Positions 1 through 7,262 of a stretch of DNA of 35,202 nucleotides are shown here, one piece after another (positions within the stretch are counted from its first letter, which is position 1; every line of letters starts with the position of its first letter). A model generated the notes under the pieces. It was not told the origin of the DNA. It did not search any database and saw only the letters and a program-made list of their open reading frames with translations. A program made the translations under genes and the position numbers. The stretch is taken from contig JAPOYE010000105.1 of the NCBI GenBank assembly GCA_026706695.1, positions 1 to 35,202 on the forward strand. Reading direction: 5' to 3'. The stretch comes from Candidatus Dadabacteria bacterium (lineage in GTDB: Bacteria; Desulfobacterota_D; UBA1144; Nemesobacterales; Nemesobacteraceae).

Positions 1-360
1 GTAGTGGTTACAGGCGCAGAGATTCCCGACGACATGACGGCTTTTGACATAGGGCCGAAGACTGTAGAGAAATTCACCTCGCATATAAAAGGGGAAGGCA
101 CGGTTTTCTGGAACGGTCCCATGGGATTTTTCGAGGTGGACGATTTTTCAAACGGCACAAGCGCCATCGCCAGATCGTTTGCGCTTGCCACATGGAGGGG
201 GGCCACCACGGTTCTCGGAGGAGGAGACAGCGTGGCGTCACTTAAAAAGTCCGGGGTCAAGTTCTCCGAAGCGACCCACGTGTCGACCGGGGGCGGGGCC
301 TGTTTTGAATTTCTAGGCGGCGTAGACCTTCCGGGAATATCGATTCTCAGTGACAGCTAG
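1..360 (+). CDS. pgk: Phosphoglycerate kinase, C-terminal part (5' end outside window)
   Basis: This is the last ~119 codons of phosphoglycerate kinase, which interconverts 1,3-bisphosphoglycerate plus ADP with 3-phosphoglycerate plus ATP in the cytosol. The frame is open from base 1, so the real start lies upstream. The C-terminal nucleotide-binding domain is recognisable: a VFWNGPMGFFE block, the glycine-rich VLGGGDSVASL segment, and HVSTGGGACFEFL close to the end, all hallmarks of the family. The stop is TAG at 358-360. A class I aldolase follows 56 bases later on the same strand, so the two probably form a glycolysis/gluconeogenesis unit. Nothing looks damaged in the visible part. Confidence 0.97.
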   Translation, partial: VVVTGAEIPDDMTAFDIGPKTVEKFTSHIKGEGTVFWNGPMGFFEVDDFSNGTSAIARSFALATWRGATTVLGGGDSVASLKKSGVKFSEATHVSTGGGACFEFLGGVDLPGISILSDS

Positions 361-416
361 GGCCCGATCAGGTATTTATTTCAGTAGGATCTTAAGATTT
401 TTTCAAGGGAGAACCC

Positions 417-1490
417 ATGGCCATAAAGGAACTCAAGAAAATCAGTGATATAGAGGCGGTGCTGGGAGAGGACTCGGAATACCTGCTCGGTCACAAGTGC
501 ACTACGATAAGCAAAAAAGATCTTTATCTTCCCGGCCCGGGCTACGTGGAGGAGGTGTTCGTGCAGAACGACCGGTCGCCCGCCGTGATAAGGAACCTGC
601 AGACTATCCTTGACCACGGTCGCCTAGGGGGAACGGGATACATATCAATCCTGCCGGTGGACCAGGGAGTTGAGCACTCCGCGGGAGCGTCTTTTGCGGT
701 GAATCCCATGTATTTCGATCCGGAGAACATAGTGAAGCTTGCCATGGAGGGGGGATGCAACGGCGTTGCCTCGACCGTGGGAGCGCTGGCTTCGGTCTCA
801 AGAAAATACGCGCACAAGATTCCTTTTATAGCAAAGATCAATCACAATGAGCTTCTGAGCTACCCTAATACTTTTGACCAGATTCTTTTCGGAAACGTGG
901 ATCAGGCCTTTCAGATGGGGGCAGTGGCAATTGGGGCGACTGTATATTTCGGTTCCGAGGAAAGTTCCCGCCAGATCCAGGAAATATCGGAGGTTTTCAG
1001 CCACGCCCATTCCCTGGGACTTGCGACCATACTCTGGGCTTACCTGAGAAACCCGGCTTTCAAGCAGGACGAGGCCGATTACCATGTTTCGGCCGATCTC
1101 ACGGGGCAGGCGAATCACCTCTCGGTGACCATAGGGGCAGATATAGTCAAGCAGAAGCTCCCGGAGAACAACGGAGGCTTTACGGCCCTCTCCTTCGGAA
1201 AGACCCACGATAGGGTTTATTCAGATCTTACCTCTGACCACCCCATAGACCTTACCCGCTACCAAGTCGCAAACTGCTACATGGGGAGGCTAGGACTGAT
1301 AAATTCGGGAGGCGCCTCGGGTTCGGACGATCTTGCAGATGCGGTAAGAACCGCCATTGTAAACAAAAGGGCAGGGGGGATGGGGCTCATAAGCGGAAGA
1401 AAATCTTTCCAGAAACCCTTTAAGGAAGGGGTAGCGCTTCTAAAGAGTGTTCAGAACGTCTACCTGGAGCGGAAAATCACGATTGCCTGA
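417..1490 (+). CDS. fbaB: Class I fructose-bisphosphate aldolase (DhnA/FbaB type)
   Basis: The 357-residue protein matches the archaeal-type class I aldolase family, which uses a Schiff-base lysine, not zinc, to cleave fructose 1,6-bisphosphate to dihydroxyacetone phosphate and glyceraldehyde 3-phosphate. Visible family features are the [13 protein letters not shown] segment near the N-terminus, a [13 protein letters not shown] stretch, and the [15 protein letters not shown] region that holds the probable Schiff-base Lys. The C-terminus has the [12 protein letters not shown] phosphate-binding block. The ATG at 417 is chosen because AAGGGAG sits just upstream (about 404-410). It follows pgk and converges on the LLM oxidoreductase/fbp pair, so glycolytic and gluconeogenic enzymes are clustered here. 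Confidence 0.95.
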   Translation: MAIKELKKISDIEAVLGEDSEYLLGHKCTTISKKDLYLPGPGYVEEVFVQNDRSPAVIRNLQTILDHGRLGGTGYISILPVDQGVEHSAGASFAVNPMYFDPENIVKLAMEGGCNGVASTVGALASVSRKYAHKIPFIAKINHNELLSYPNTFDQILFGNVDQAFQMGAVAIGATVYFGSEESSRQIQEISEVFSHAHSLGLATILWAYLRNPAFKQDEADYHVSADLTGQANHLSVTIGADIVKQKLPENNGGFTALSFGKTHDRVYSDLTSDHPIDLTRYQVANCYMGRLGLINSGGASGSDDLADAVRTAIVNKRAGGMGLISGRKSFQKPFKEGVALLKSVQNVYLERKITIA

Positions 1491-1504
1491 GAAGTCTCGG
1501 GTTC

Positions 1505-2548
1505 CTACCTGAAGTGACTTATTACTTCTCCCGCAAGGGCATTGAAGGAGTATTCCAGGTCAGGGCTGAAATCCCTGATTATGAAGTGGGTGACTCCGGC
1601 TTCTATATATTCTTCGAACCTTTTTATCGCGTCGCCAGCCGTTCCGTATATAACGAAGTCGGACAGTATATCCCTCGTATAGTATTTTTCTCCCATTTGC
1701 CTGAATCTTGCTAGCATGTCCTGATCGTTGGGCATTATGCTCGTATAGGAAAGCCCCTTGTACTGCGGTTCTATTTCGAGGTCGTACCCGGCTTCCTCTA
1801 TCACGTCGGGCCAGATTATAGCGTGCTTTATTCTGTCAAGGGTCTCGTAGGCGGTGTCCTTATCCTCGGCGACGGACACGAAAATATATATGCACTTCTC
1901 AAAGTTCTCTGCGGCGGCGTTCTCTCCCATGGCCTTCTCCACTTCGGCGAGTTTGCTCGAAAAAACCCATGTGGGCATCGCATTTGTTACCCATCCGTTT
2001 CCGAGCGCGCCTGCGACCCCTAGGGCCTTCGGTCCGGTCGCGGCTATGTATACGGGAACGTCCTTTCCGTTAACTGGAGGTACCCTTACTTCGGCTTCGC
2101 TGAGGGAGAAGAATTCCCCCTTGAAGCTTACCGTCTCCCCGGCCCAAAGCCGCCTCATAAGCGGCACGGATTCCCTAAGACGCGCAAGAGGCCTGTTCCA
2201 GCTTATGCCGTAGTAGTCAAGATTCATTTTTTCCCCGTACCCAAGGCAGCTGAACGCTCTTCCCCCGGAGAGGTTGTCTATGGTTGCGAGTCTGTGGGCG
2301 AACATCGCGGGGTGGGACCTGTGAGGGTCCCCTATGGCTCCAAGGCGGATTCTGTCCGTCTTTACCGCCGCTGCCGTGATTACCGACCATACTTCAGGAG
2401 TCAGTTTTTTCGCCATAAACAGTATGTGGTCTGGATACCACACGGCGTCGAAACCGGCCTCCTCGCAGCGGACGGCGAAGTCCACAAGTTCCGTAACCGG
2501 TTTTCCCGGAAGGGGGGCGGTAAGCCCGAAGCTTATTTTTTCACCCAT
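1505..2548 (-). CDS. LLM-class flavin-dependent oxidoreductase (luciferase-like fold)
   Basis: The 347-residue protein belongs to the bacterial luciferase-like (LLM) superfamily, TIM-barrel enzymes that use FMN or coenzyme F420. The N-terminal CEEAGFDAVWYPDHILF block, the RIRLGAIG strand followed by HPAMFAHRLATIDNLSGGRA, and ATGPKALGVAGALGNGWV are typical of the F420-type branch (MER/F420-dependent dehydrogenase-like). I cannot name the substrate or decide between FMN and F420. It starts 2 bases after the fbp stop on the same strand, so it is very probably co-transcribed and perhaps translationally coupled with fbp. Its 3' end faces the aldolase gene 14 bases away. Full length for the family, no damage seen. 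Confidence 0.88.
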   Translation of the reverse strand: MGEKISFGLTAPLPGKPVTELVDFAVRCEEAGFDAVWYPDHILFMAKKLTPEVWSVITAAAVKTDRIRLGAIGDPHRSHPAMFAHRLATIDNLSGGRAFSCLGYGEKMNLDYYGISWNRPLARLRESVPLMRRLWAGETVSFKGEFFSLSEAEVRVPPVNGKDVPVYIAATGPKALGVAGALGNGWVTNAMPTWVFSSKLAEVEKAMGENAAAENFEKCIYIFVSVAEDKDTAYETLDRIKHAIIWPDVIEEAGYDLEIEPQYKGLSYTSIMPNDQDMLARFRQMGEKYYTRDILSDFVIYGTAGDAIKRFEEYIEAGVTHFIIRDFSPDLEYSFNALAGEVISHFR

Positions 2549-2550
2549 TT

Positions 2551-3570
2551 TTACTCCTCCTCAGGTTCTTTGGGGTTCTTCAAAAAGTTGAGGAACTTAC
2601 TTACCATGTTGTAGGAACCTATATATATGGGGGTTCTCTGGTGAAGTTCCGTCGGCTGAATGTCAAGAGTCCTCTCCGTTCCGCTTGACGACGCTCCTCC
2701 GGCCTGTTCCACGATGAAGGCCATCGGGTTGCACTCGTAGAGAAGCCTGAGTTTTCCGTCGGGAGAATCCGAAGTCCGCGGATAGAGAAATATTCCTCCC
2801 TTGAGCAGGTTCCTGTGTATGTCCGCTACCATGGACCCGACGTACCGAAGCGAAAGTCTGGAACTGCCGTCTCCGTCTCTGCAGTGATCGAGATACTCCT
2901 TTACCCTGTCGGGGAATTTTGAGTAGTTATAGTAGTTGACCGAGAAGATATTGCCGTGGCTCGGGATCTTTATGTTCGGATGGGAGAGGCAGAACTCTCC
3001 TATCGAGGGGTCAAGGGTAAACCCGTTTACTCCGTGGCCGGTAGTGTACACCAGCATGGTCGAAGAACCGTATATTATGTACCCGGCGGCCGTCTGGGCC
3101 TTGCCCGGCTGCAGAAAATCCTCCTTGAGACACGGGGAGAACATCTTTGACGTTCTTCTGTATACGGAAAATATGGTTCCAACCGATACGTTCACGTCTA
3201 TGTTGGAGGATCCGTCGAGAGGGTCGATGGCTATGATGTATTTCGAGTTTCTCGAGTTCTCGTCGGAAAATGCTATAAAGTCCTCGTTCTCCTCAGACGC
3301 CACCCCCGCGCATTCTCCGCCATGTTCAAGCGCGGTCAGAAACTTCTCGTTCGCGTAGGAATCAAGCTTTCTTACCTCTTCCCCCTGGATGTTTACCTGT
3401 CCCGTCTTGCCAAGGATGTCCGCGACCAGCCCCGCTTTGTTCACTTCCCTGTGGACTATTTTCGCCGCGAACCCTATATCCCGAAGCAGTCTTGAGAGCT
3501 CCCCGGTGGAATAGGGGAATTCATACTGATTTCTTATGATGAATTCGTCAAGAGTAGTTATCGAGACCAT
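2551..3570 (-). CDS. fbp: Fructose-1,6-bisphosphatase class I
   Basis: The 339-residue enzyme hydrolyses fructose 1,6-bisphosphate to fructose 6-phosphate, the committed step of gluconeogenesis. The metal-binding signature [17 protein letters not shown] is intact, followed by GTIFSVYRR; the substrate-binding region [19 protein letters not shown] and the C-terminal [16 protein letters not shown] block are all present. The start is an ATG at 3570 with no obvious Shine-Dalgarno. Downstream the LLM oxidoreductase begins 2 bases after the stop. Placement beside pgk and the aldolase supports a gluconeogenic role. Length and motifs are normal for class I FBPase. Confidence 0.96.
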   Translation of the reverse strand: MVSITTLDEFIIRNQYEFPYSTGELSRLLRDIGFAAKIVHREVNKAGLVADILGKTGQVNIQGEEVRKLDSYANEKFLTALEHGGECAGVASEENEDFIAFSDENSRNSKYIIAIDPLDGSSNIDVNVSVGTIFSVYRRTSKMFSPCLKEDFLQPGKAQTAAGYIIYGSSTMLVYTTGHGVNGFTLDPSIGEFCLSHPNIKIPSHGNIFSVNYYNYSKFPDRVKEYLDHCRDGDGSSRLSLRYVGSMVADIHRNLLKGGIFLYPRTSDSPDGKLRLLYECNPMAFIVEQAGGASSSGTERTLDIQPTELHQRTPIYIGSYNMVSKFLNFLKNPKEPEEE

Positions 3571-3898
3571 GCTGCGAGTCGTTCTGGAGAAAAGCCATGC
3601 GCGAAACGTTCTTTTGATAAGAGTTTAACTGAATCGGCGGGGTTAATTAAGGGAGCGGAGTGTTATGCGATTAAAATATGTTGTGAATGCGGGATTCACA
3701 GGGATGACTTCTGGGCCCGGCGGGGTTATTTTTGGGAAGTTTGTATGATTGGATCTTCCAACAGGCGGGTCTCTTTTTATTGACGGTCAGAAACTCTTCC
3801 ACGGCTTCAGAGAGGCTTTCGGCTATCGATACCCTAATTACGATGCGTGGTAGAGGTCGGTCAATGGCTCTTCAACTCTGATACGATTCATTCAGTGC
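3571..3898. other. Gene-poor spacer between fbp and cvpA (328 bp)
   Basis: No supported gene lies here. On the minus strand an open frame of about 68 codons without a usable start runs through roughly 3860-3660; it resembles nothing I recognise and may be decayed sequence. The one clear structure is a perfect 7-bp inverted repeat at 3682-3700. The divergent/upstream position means promoters for fbp should lie on its left side, but I could not find a convincing sigma70 pair. Confidence 0.5.
3682..3700. repeat. Perfect 7-bp inverted repeat, 5-nt spacer
   Basis: TGTGAAT and ATTCACA flank GCGGG, giving a 19-bp dyad about 112 bases upstream of the fbp start. It could be an operator or a small hairpin. 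It has TGTGA/TCACA half-sites like a CRP/FNR site, but the half-sites are 9 bases apart where CRP needs 6, so I do not call it a CRP box. Confidence 0.4.
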
Positions 3899-4435
3899 TC
3901 ACTCAGAGTTTGATTCCCGCTTTCCTTCCCGCAGTTCCTGGAGTTTTTCCAGACTCTCGTCAAGATCACCCGGCGCCTGTTCCCTGATAATGTGATATCC
4001 GGTGATGACCTTGGGAACCAGAACGGAATTCCTGAGGAAAGGAGCATCCTCATCCACAAACTGCTTGATCCCGGTTACTGCCAGGTAGCAGAGCAGCAGA
4101 CCTATTATAAAGCCCATCGCACCGCCGAGGAGGTGATTGATCCATCCCATCTTGATCTTCTCCAGCAGGTCCGTCAGAAGATGGGAAAGATAGTATATGA
4201 GCATGTATGCAAGGCAGGCTACGACCAGAAATCCCAGGATGTCTGCGATTCTCGGTTCGGCGATAATATTTTTTTCAAGCAGAATAGCCCCAAGCGGCTT
4301 ATAGAAGAAAAAGCCCAGTGCTGCTCCCCCTACTATGGAGGCGAGAGAGAAGACCTGTTTTATAAGGCCTGATCTGAGTCCTGCCCCGAAGGAGGCCAGG
4401 ATCATTAACAAGAGTAAGATATCGAACAGGTTCAA
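3899..4435 (-). CDS. cvpA: CvpA family membrane protein
   Basis: The 178-residue protein has four predicted membrane segments in the usual CvpA arrangement: an N-terminal helix (about residues 4-22) followed by a basic RSGLIKQVF turn, a GG-rich second helix, and two more helices around residues 65-85 and 105-122, with a soluble charged tail. CvpA proteins are inner-membrane proteins linked to colicin V production and envelope stress; their biochemical role is unsettled. The start is TTG at 4435, with AAAGGT about 9 bases upstream; there is no better ATG before the first helix. The IS1595-type element begins about 128 bases upstream, so its insertion lies in the promoter-side region of this gene. 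Confidence 0.85.
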   Translation of the reverse strand: MNLFDILLLLMILASFGAGLRSGLIKQVFSLASIVGGAALGFFFYKPLGAILLEKNIIAEPRIADILGFLVVACLAYMLIYYLSHLLTDLLEKIKMGWINHLLGGAMGFIIGLLLCYLAVTGIKQFVDEDAPFLRNSVLVPKVITGYHIIREQAPGDLDESLEKLQELREGKRESNSE

Positions 4436-4554
4436 AGCGGTTTACCTTTATGTTCTTGAGGACTGTTTTACGAAAAATTTTATTTAAAAAAAGGAAACTT
4501 ACATCAGGTTAACGGTGGTGTCTAGTCTTTGACTTGTCGGTGCAAGGAGTCAAT

Positions 4555-4562
4555 TAAGTTTT
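4555..4562. repeat. Target-site duplication, left copy (TAAGTTTT)
   Basis: Eight bases directly outside the left inverted repeat, identical to 7144-7151 directly outside the right one. Eight base pairs is the duplication size expected for the IS1595 family, which fixes both element boundaries. Confidence 0.93.
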
Positions 4563-4586
4563 GGGAATTATAAAGATTACTTGACA
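4563..4586 (+). repeat. Left terminal inverted repeat
   Basis: Begins GGGAATTATAAAG and ends TTACTTGACA. Against the right repeat 21 of 24 positions match with one gap and two mismatches. Its inner end is a -35 hexamer (TTGACA, 4581-4586). Confidence 0.92.
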
Positions 4587-4610
4587 GCCTCTCTTTAATC
4601 CCACTATAAT
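4581..4610 (+). promoter_or_regulatory. Sigma70-type promoter starting inside the left inverted repeat
   Basis: TTGACA at 4581-4586 and TATAAT at 4605-4610 are both perfect consensus hexamers, separated by 18 bases. Transcription would start near 4617 and run into the winged-helix ORF at 4663. The -35 box lies within the inverted repeat. Confidence 0.75.
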
Positions 4611-4662
4611 CTTCCCTCATGGAATCCAACTGGGCAAATAAAACCATATGGGAGGTTACACA

Positions 4663-4893
4663 ATGATAGAACCAAAAACCCTAGCGACGGTAGGTGTGTA
4701 TTGTCTCAAAGAGGCAGTCTTACAAGAGCTCTCTAGAGAAAGGCTGTCAACAGTGGTTGAGGTTTCAAAGAAACTTGACCTTCCCTTACACGAATGCAGT
4801 TGTAAAAGAATAGTTAAAGCTGTTTTGCATCAATTAGAGAGTGAGGGAAAAGCAGAGAGGGATGGCCCTCAAAAATGGGGTTTAAACCAGTAA
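4663..4893 (+). CDS. Small winged-helix-like protein (element cargo)
   Basis: A 76-residue protein that I read as a small winged helix-turn-helix. Helices are suggested around residues 16-25 and 28-38, a probable recognition helix around 48-62 (IVKAVLHQLESEGKAE), then a short wing ending QKWGL. It may regulate the element or simply bind DNA; function is not known. The start at ATG 4663 is preferred over ATG 4648 because GGAGGT (4651-4656) lies 6 bases before it, inside the longer alternative. A consensus promoter in the left inverted repeat drives it. It converges on the 4932-5342 gene. It contains two nearby cysteines (ECSC), which could be incidental. Confidence 0.7.
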   Translation: MIEPKTLATVGVYCLKEAVLQELSRERLSTVVEVSKKLDLPLHECSCKRIVKAVLHQLESEGKAERDGPQKWGLNQ

Positions 4894-4931
4894 AAATTCT
4901 GGGGACTATATACAATGTTACCCAAGAACCT

Positions 4932-5342
4932 CTAAGGTAATCGTGATTTAGGATAGCAAATAGATTTCATTATCCGAAATCTTTTATGCTTATTATGCTC
5001 AATAAGCCCATAAGAGATTGTTTCTTTTTGATTTTTCTTTGTTTCATAGATTAATTTCCATAGCACGTCATACGCTTTGGTATAAGATGAATATTCGTAT
5101 GGTTTGTAGTAACCGTCATGAACATATCCATACCATTCTTCAATACAATCAAAATATTCATTTTTTGTTTCGGGGTCAGCACCAAGGCCGCTCCAATGCA
5201 TTGTTATTTCACCGTTTTCAAATGCCCAATCCCAACTTCTGGTTTCATCATTTTTATTGGTTTGGGCATGAGCACTCATGCCCATTAGGAATAAACAGAC
5301 AAATAATATGAGTGGATACTTTATGGTGAGTTTTTGTTTCAT
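4932..5342 (-). CDS. Small secreted protein, unknown function (element cargo)
   Basis: The 136-residue product has a clear Sec signal peptide: a basic start (MKQKLTIK), a hydrophobic core about residues 10-22, and an AHAQ cleavage site near residue 27. The mature ~110 residues are rich in Tyr, Trp and acidic residues early and Lys/Arg late, with two cysteines. I recognise no domain. Translation is supported by AAGGAG about 8 bases before the ATG. Composition is AT-rich, as elsewhere in the cargo segment and unlike the chromosome around the element. It is oriented opposite to the other cargo ORFs but the same way as the transposase. An exported protein is an unusual passenger for an IS. Confidence 0.65.
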   Translation of the reverse strand: MKQKLTIKYPLILFVCLFLMGMSAHAQTNKNDETRSWDWAFENGEITMHWSGLGADPETKNEYFDCIEEWYGYVHDGYYKPYEYSSYTKAYDVLWKLIYETKKNQKETISYGLIEHNKHKRFRIMKSICYPKSRLP

Positions 5343-5556
5343 TTATCTCTCCTTAAAAAGTCTTCAATTTCATCAAATATAATTACTTTTGAGAAAACGT
5401 TAAGCCAGCAAGTATATTCTTCCGAGAAATTATAAAAGATCTCCTTGATTTTTTTGTGTGTACAATTATTATCTTGATAACACCTTTTTCGTATTAGTGA
5501 GGCGATCGGAGCCTCTGTTTAAATGTCTGTGATTCGTGCTTATATTTATACGTATC
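5343..5556. other. AT-rich divergent intergenic region within the element
   Basis: This 214-bp stretch separates the minus-strand secreted protein from the plus-strand membrane protein. A plausible plus-strand promoter is TTGATT (5445-5450) with TATTAT (5467-5472), 16 bases apart. A short hairpin GAGGC/GCCTC lies at 5499-5515. Several TATA-like hexamers on the minus strand could serve the secreted gene but none has a good -35 partner. Confidence 0.35.
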
Positions 5557-6030
5557 ATGGGTACTTTCATTGAAAACAATCCTACTATTGTTGTTGCTAT
5601 TATTGTGGCGATTGCTGGGATTTTCTACTGGGCGGGTTCTCTCCGAGCAGATGTAAATACGCTCAAAAAATCGATAGAGGAAATCCGCACAGACATTAAA
5701 GAAATCCTTTCAAATCTTTCGCCAAATCCAACCACCGGAAGATCAAGCCCCTTAGAACTGACAGACTTGGGGAAAGATATTTCAAAAGAAATTCAAGCAT
5801 TTCAGTGGGCAAAAGAAACAGCCCCCGCTCTTGTCAATGAAGTTGCAGACAAGCATCCCTATGAAATTCAAGAATTCTGTCTCGGGTATGTGAGAGGAAA
5901 GGTTTTGCCTGAAAGCATGGAAGAGAAAGTGAAAACATCCGCTTATAAACGCGGGTTGGATAAGGAGCAGGTATTAAGAGTTTTGGCGGTTGAGTTAAGA
6001 GACTGCCTTTTGAATGAGGATAAATCATGA
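5557..6030 (+). CDS. Single-pass membrane protein with coiled coil, unknown function (element cargo)
   Basis: A 157-residue protein with an N-terminal membrane anchor (about residues 8-26, hydrophobic NPTIVVAIIVAIAGIFYWAG) followed by a heptad-like coiled coil (about 30-55, ADVNTLKKSIEEIRTDIKEI) and a soluble, mostly helical C-terminal domain. I do not recognise the soluble domain. The ATG at 5557 gives the more natural N-terminus; an in-frame GTG at 5536 would add seven residues, and neither has a convincing Shine-Dalgarno. The stop TGA overlaps the ATG of the next small ORF (ATGA at 6027-6030), which implies translational coupling. Its 3' end faces the transposase gene. Confidence 0.65.
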   Translation: MGTFIENNPTIVVAIIVAIAGIFYWAGSLRADVNTLKKSIEEIRTDIKEILSNLSPNPTTGRSSPLELTDLGKDISKEIQAFQWAKETAPALVNEVADKHPYEIQEFCLGYVRGKVLPESMEEKVKTSAYKRGLDKEQVLRVLAVELRDCLLNEDKS

Positions 6031-6206
6031 AACCCGTAATCGACAGAGAACGAGACCTCAAGGGGGCAACCCCTGAAACCCTCGCCAAGGCCTTGTTAAG
6101 ACCGAGCAAGGGAAGACAGGCCGTTGTCGGCGACAAGCTCCCTGTAAAGCAAGTTGCGACCCATAAGACCGGCGACCGTGGAACGCATTTGAAAAAGGGT
6201 TCCTGA
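6027..6206 (+). CDS. 59-residue ORF coupled to the membrane protein; antisense to transposase 3' end
   Basis: The frame starts at ATG 6027, overlapping the upstream TGA by four bases, and ends at TGA 6204-6206. The first ~25 residues (charged, with GATPETLAKALLR) look like a genuine short helical motif; the rest reads antisense through the end of the transposase gene (overlap 6096-6206), so that portion could be a by-product of the coding constraint on the other strand. No function can be assigned. Possible roles are a small partner of the membrane protein or simply a spurious extension; the ATGA junction is the main argument that it is translated. Confidence 0.45.
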   Translation: MKPVIDRERDLKGATPETLAKALLRPSKGRQAVVGDKLPVKQVATHKTGDRGTHLKKGS

Positions 6207-7070
6207 ATCCCTCGTGTTGTGCTTGCCGACAAATTCCTGAATGTACCGGTCAAGGTGCTTCGGGCTGATTTTGTGGAAGGTTCCTTTGTGTGCTCTTTTG
6301 AGCATACTCCAGAAGGACTCAATCCCGTTTGTGTGGGCTTGGAGTCTGACCCATTCACCGACACTGTGATTCACTGATTCGTGATTCGGAAGTCCCGAGT
6401 AACTTCTGTGATCATCAGTGTAAACCTTCGCTTCAGGGGATACGTTCTTCCTGATAAAGCCGTGTACAGTCTCCTTGTCCCTGCCAGATACCCGCTTCGC
6501 AACAACCTTGTTGGACTTCCTGTCCTTCATGCCGACTACAACATCTTTGCCGGAAGGCCCCTGCACATGACTTCTCTTGTCATTGTGCTTGTTTCTGTCT
6601 CGGCCACCCATGAAGGTTTCATCTACTTCCACGGGACCTCCGAAATCGTTGTTTCCTTCGCATTGCCACGCTTCCCGGATCCTGTGAAGCATGAACCACG
6701 CCGTGGGTTGGGATACGCCTATATCTCGGTGAAGTTTCATGCTGGATATGCTCATACGACTTGTAAGGCAAAGATACATAGCGATCGCCCACTTCTGAAG
6801 AGGGACGTTGGAACGGGCTATGGCGGTTCCGGTACGGACGCTAAAATAACTTCGGCAGTCCTTACACCAATAAGGCATAGGCTTAGCATTAGGAACTTCC
6901 TTGGTTTCCGTACTTCCGCACTTCCCGCAAAAGCGGTCGTCTCCCCAGATAATGGACTCGAACCAGCGGGTGGCGGTTTCCTCATCGGGAAACATTTCCA
7001 GTAGCTCTAACAGCGTGATTCCTTCTCTATGAGCTTTGCCCGGGGCTTTGAATGTCGCTTTGTCTTTCAT
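6096..7070 (-). CDS. IS1595-family transposase (ISXO2-like DDE)
   Basis: The 324-residue transposase has the family layout: an N-terminal zinc-finger region (CGKCG and CKDC with a TRW/Y context), a helical DNA-binding segment (SISSMKLHRDIGVSQPTAW), then the ISXO2-like catalytic domain with VEVDETFMGGR (first Asp), VYTDDHRSYSG (second Asp) and a C-terminal NGIESFWS motif holding the last catalytic residue, followed by HLDRYIQEFVGKHN. The start at ATG 7070 is preferred over 7106 because AGAGGA precedes it and because the promoter -10 box is at 7098-7103, downstream of the longer start. The reading frame is complete, so the enzyme may be active. It ends convergent with, and overlapped by, the 59-residue ORF. 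Confidence 0.93.
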   Translation of the reverse strand: MKDKATFKAPGKAHREGITLLELLEMFPDEETATRWFESIIWGDDRFCGKCGSTETKEVPNAKPMPYWCKDCRSYFSVRTGTAIARSNVPLQKWAIAMYLCLTSRMSISSMKLHRDIGVSQPTAWFMLHRIREAWQCEGNNDFGGPVEVDETFMGGRDRNKHNDKRSHVQGPSGKDVVVGMKDRKSNKVVAKRVSGRDKETVHGFIRKNVSPEAKVYTDDHRSYSGLPNHESVNHSVGEWVRLQAHTNGIESFWSMLKRAHKGTFHKISPKHLDRYIQEFVGKHNTRDSGTLFQMRSTVAGLMGRNLLYRELVADNGLSSLARS

Positions 7071-7097
7071 GTTGTATCCTCTTGAAATCATGGTAAG

Positions 7098-7126
7098 ATT
7101 ATACATGAAAGAATTTAGTTTGTCAA
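7098..7126 (-). promoter_or_regulatory. Consensus sigma70 promoter of the transposase, -35 in the right inverted repeat
   Basis: On the minus strand TTGACA (7126-7121) and TATAAT (7103-7098) are perfect consensus hexamers with the optimal 17-base spacer. Predicted start is near 7091, about 20 bases before the transposase ATG at 7070. Confidence 0.82.
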
Positions 7127-7143
7127 GTAAGGTTTATAATCCC
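7121..7143 (-). repeat. Right terminal inverted repeat
   Basis: Read inward on the minus strand it begins GGGATTATAAACC and ends TTACTTGACA, matching the left repeat at 4563-4586 apart from one gap and two substitutions. Confidence 0.92.
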
Positions 7144-7151
7144 TAAGTTTT
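7144..7151. repeat. Target-site duplication, right copy (TAAGTTTT)
   Basis: Exact copy of 4555-4562, directly outside the right inverted repeat. Removing the element plus one copy restores an uninterrupted chromosomal sequence upstream of cvpA. Confidence 0.93.
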
Positions 7152-7262
7152 GGATTTTTCGCGATAGGATGGAACTATGAACCGGACAGAGTTACCGCAG
7201 AAGATATTGACGACGCAATTCGAGCAAGTATGTTACGCGCGAGGGTAGCGGGTTTATAAAAA

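Larger units (their letters stand above)
4563..7143. mobile_element. IS1595-family insertion element with cargo ORFs (2,581 bp)
   Basis: The element is bounded by imperfect terminal inverted repeats at 4563-4586 and 7121-7143 and by a perfect 8-bp direct repeat. It contains an IS1595/ISXO2-type transposase (6096-7070, minus) and four other ORFs: a winged-helix-like protein (4663-4893, plus), a secreted protein (4932-5342, minus), a membrane protein (5557-6030, plus) and a 59-residue ORF (6027-6206, plus). The cargo half is visibly AT-richer than the flanking chromosome. Single-gene IS1595 elements are much shorter, so about 1.5 kb here is passenger DNA; passenger-carrying members of this family are known. 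The clean duplication and intact transposase suggest a fairly recent insertion. The family call rests on the transposase sequence; I could not search ISfinder. Confidence 0.93.

Noticed and set aside
3682-3700. CRP/FNR-type operator
   Set aside because: Half-sites TGTGA and TCACA are separated by 9 bases, not 6, so only an uncharacterised dyad is reported.
3660-3860. Minus-strand open frame of about 68 codons in the fbp-cvpA spacer
   Set aside because: No usable start, no Shine-Dalgarno and no recognisable family; kept only as a note on the spacer.
4530-7259. Open frame that becomes continuous across the IS junction if the element is removed (4533-4562 joined to 7152-7259)
   Set aside because: The joined frame is about 45 codons with a stop directly upstream (4530-4532) and no start codon before the junction. 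The 3' part looks gene-like (EDIDDAIRASMLRARVAGL) but this is too little to call a disrupted gene.
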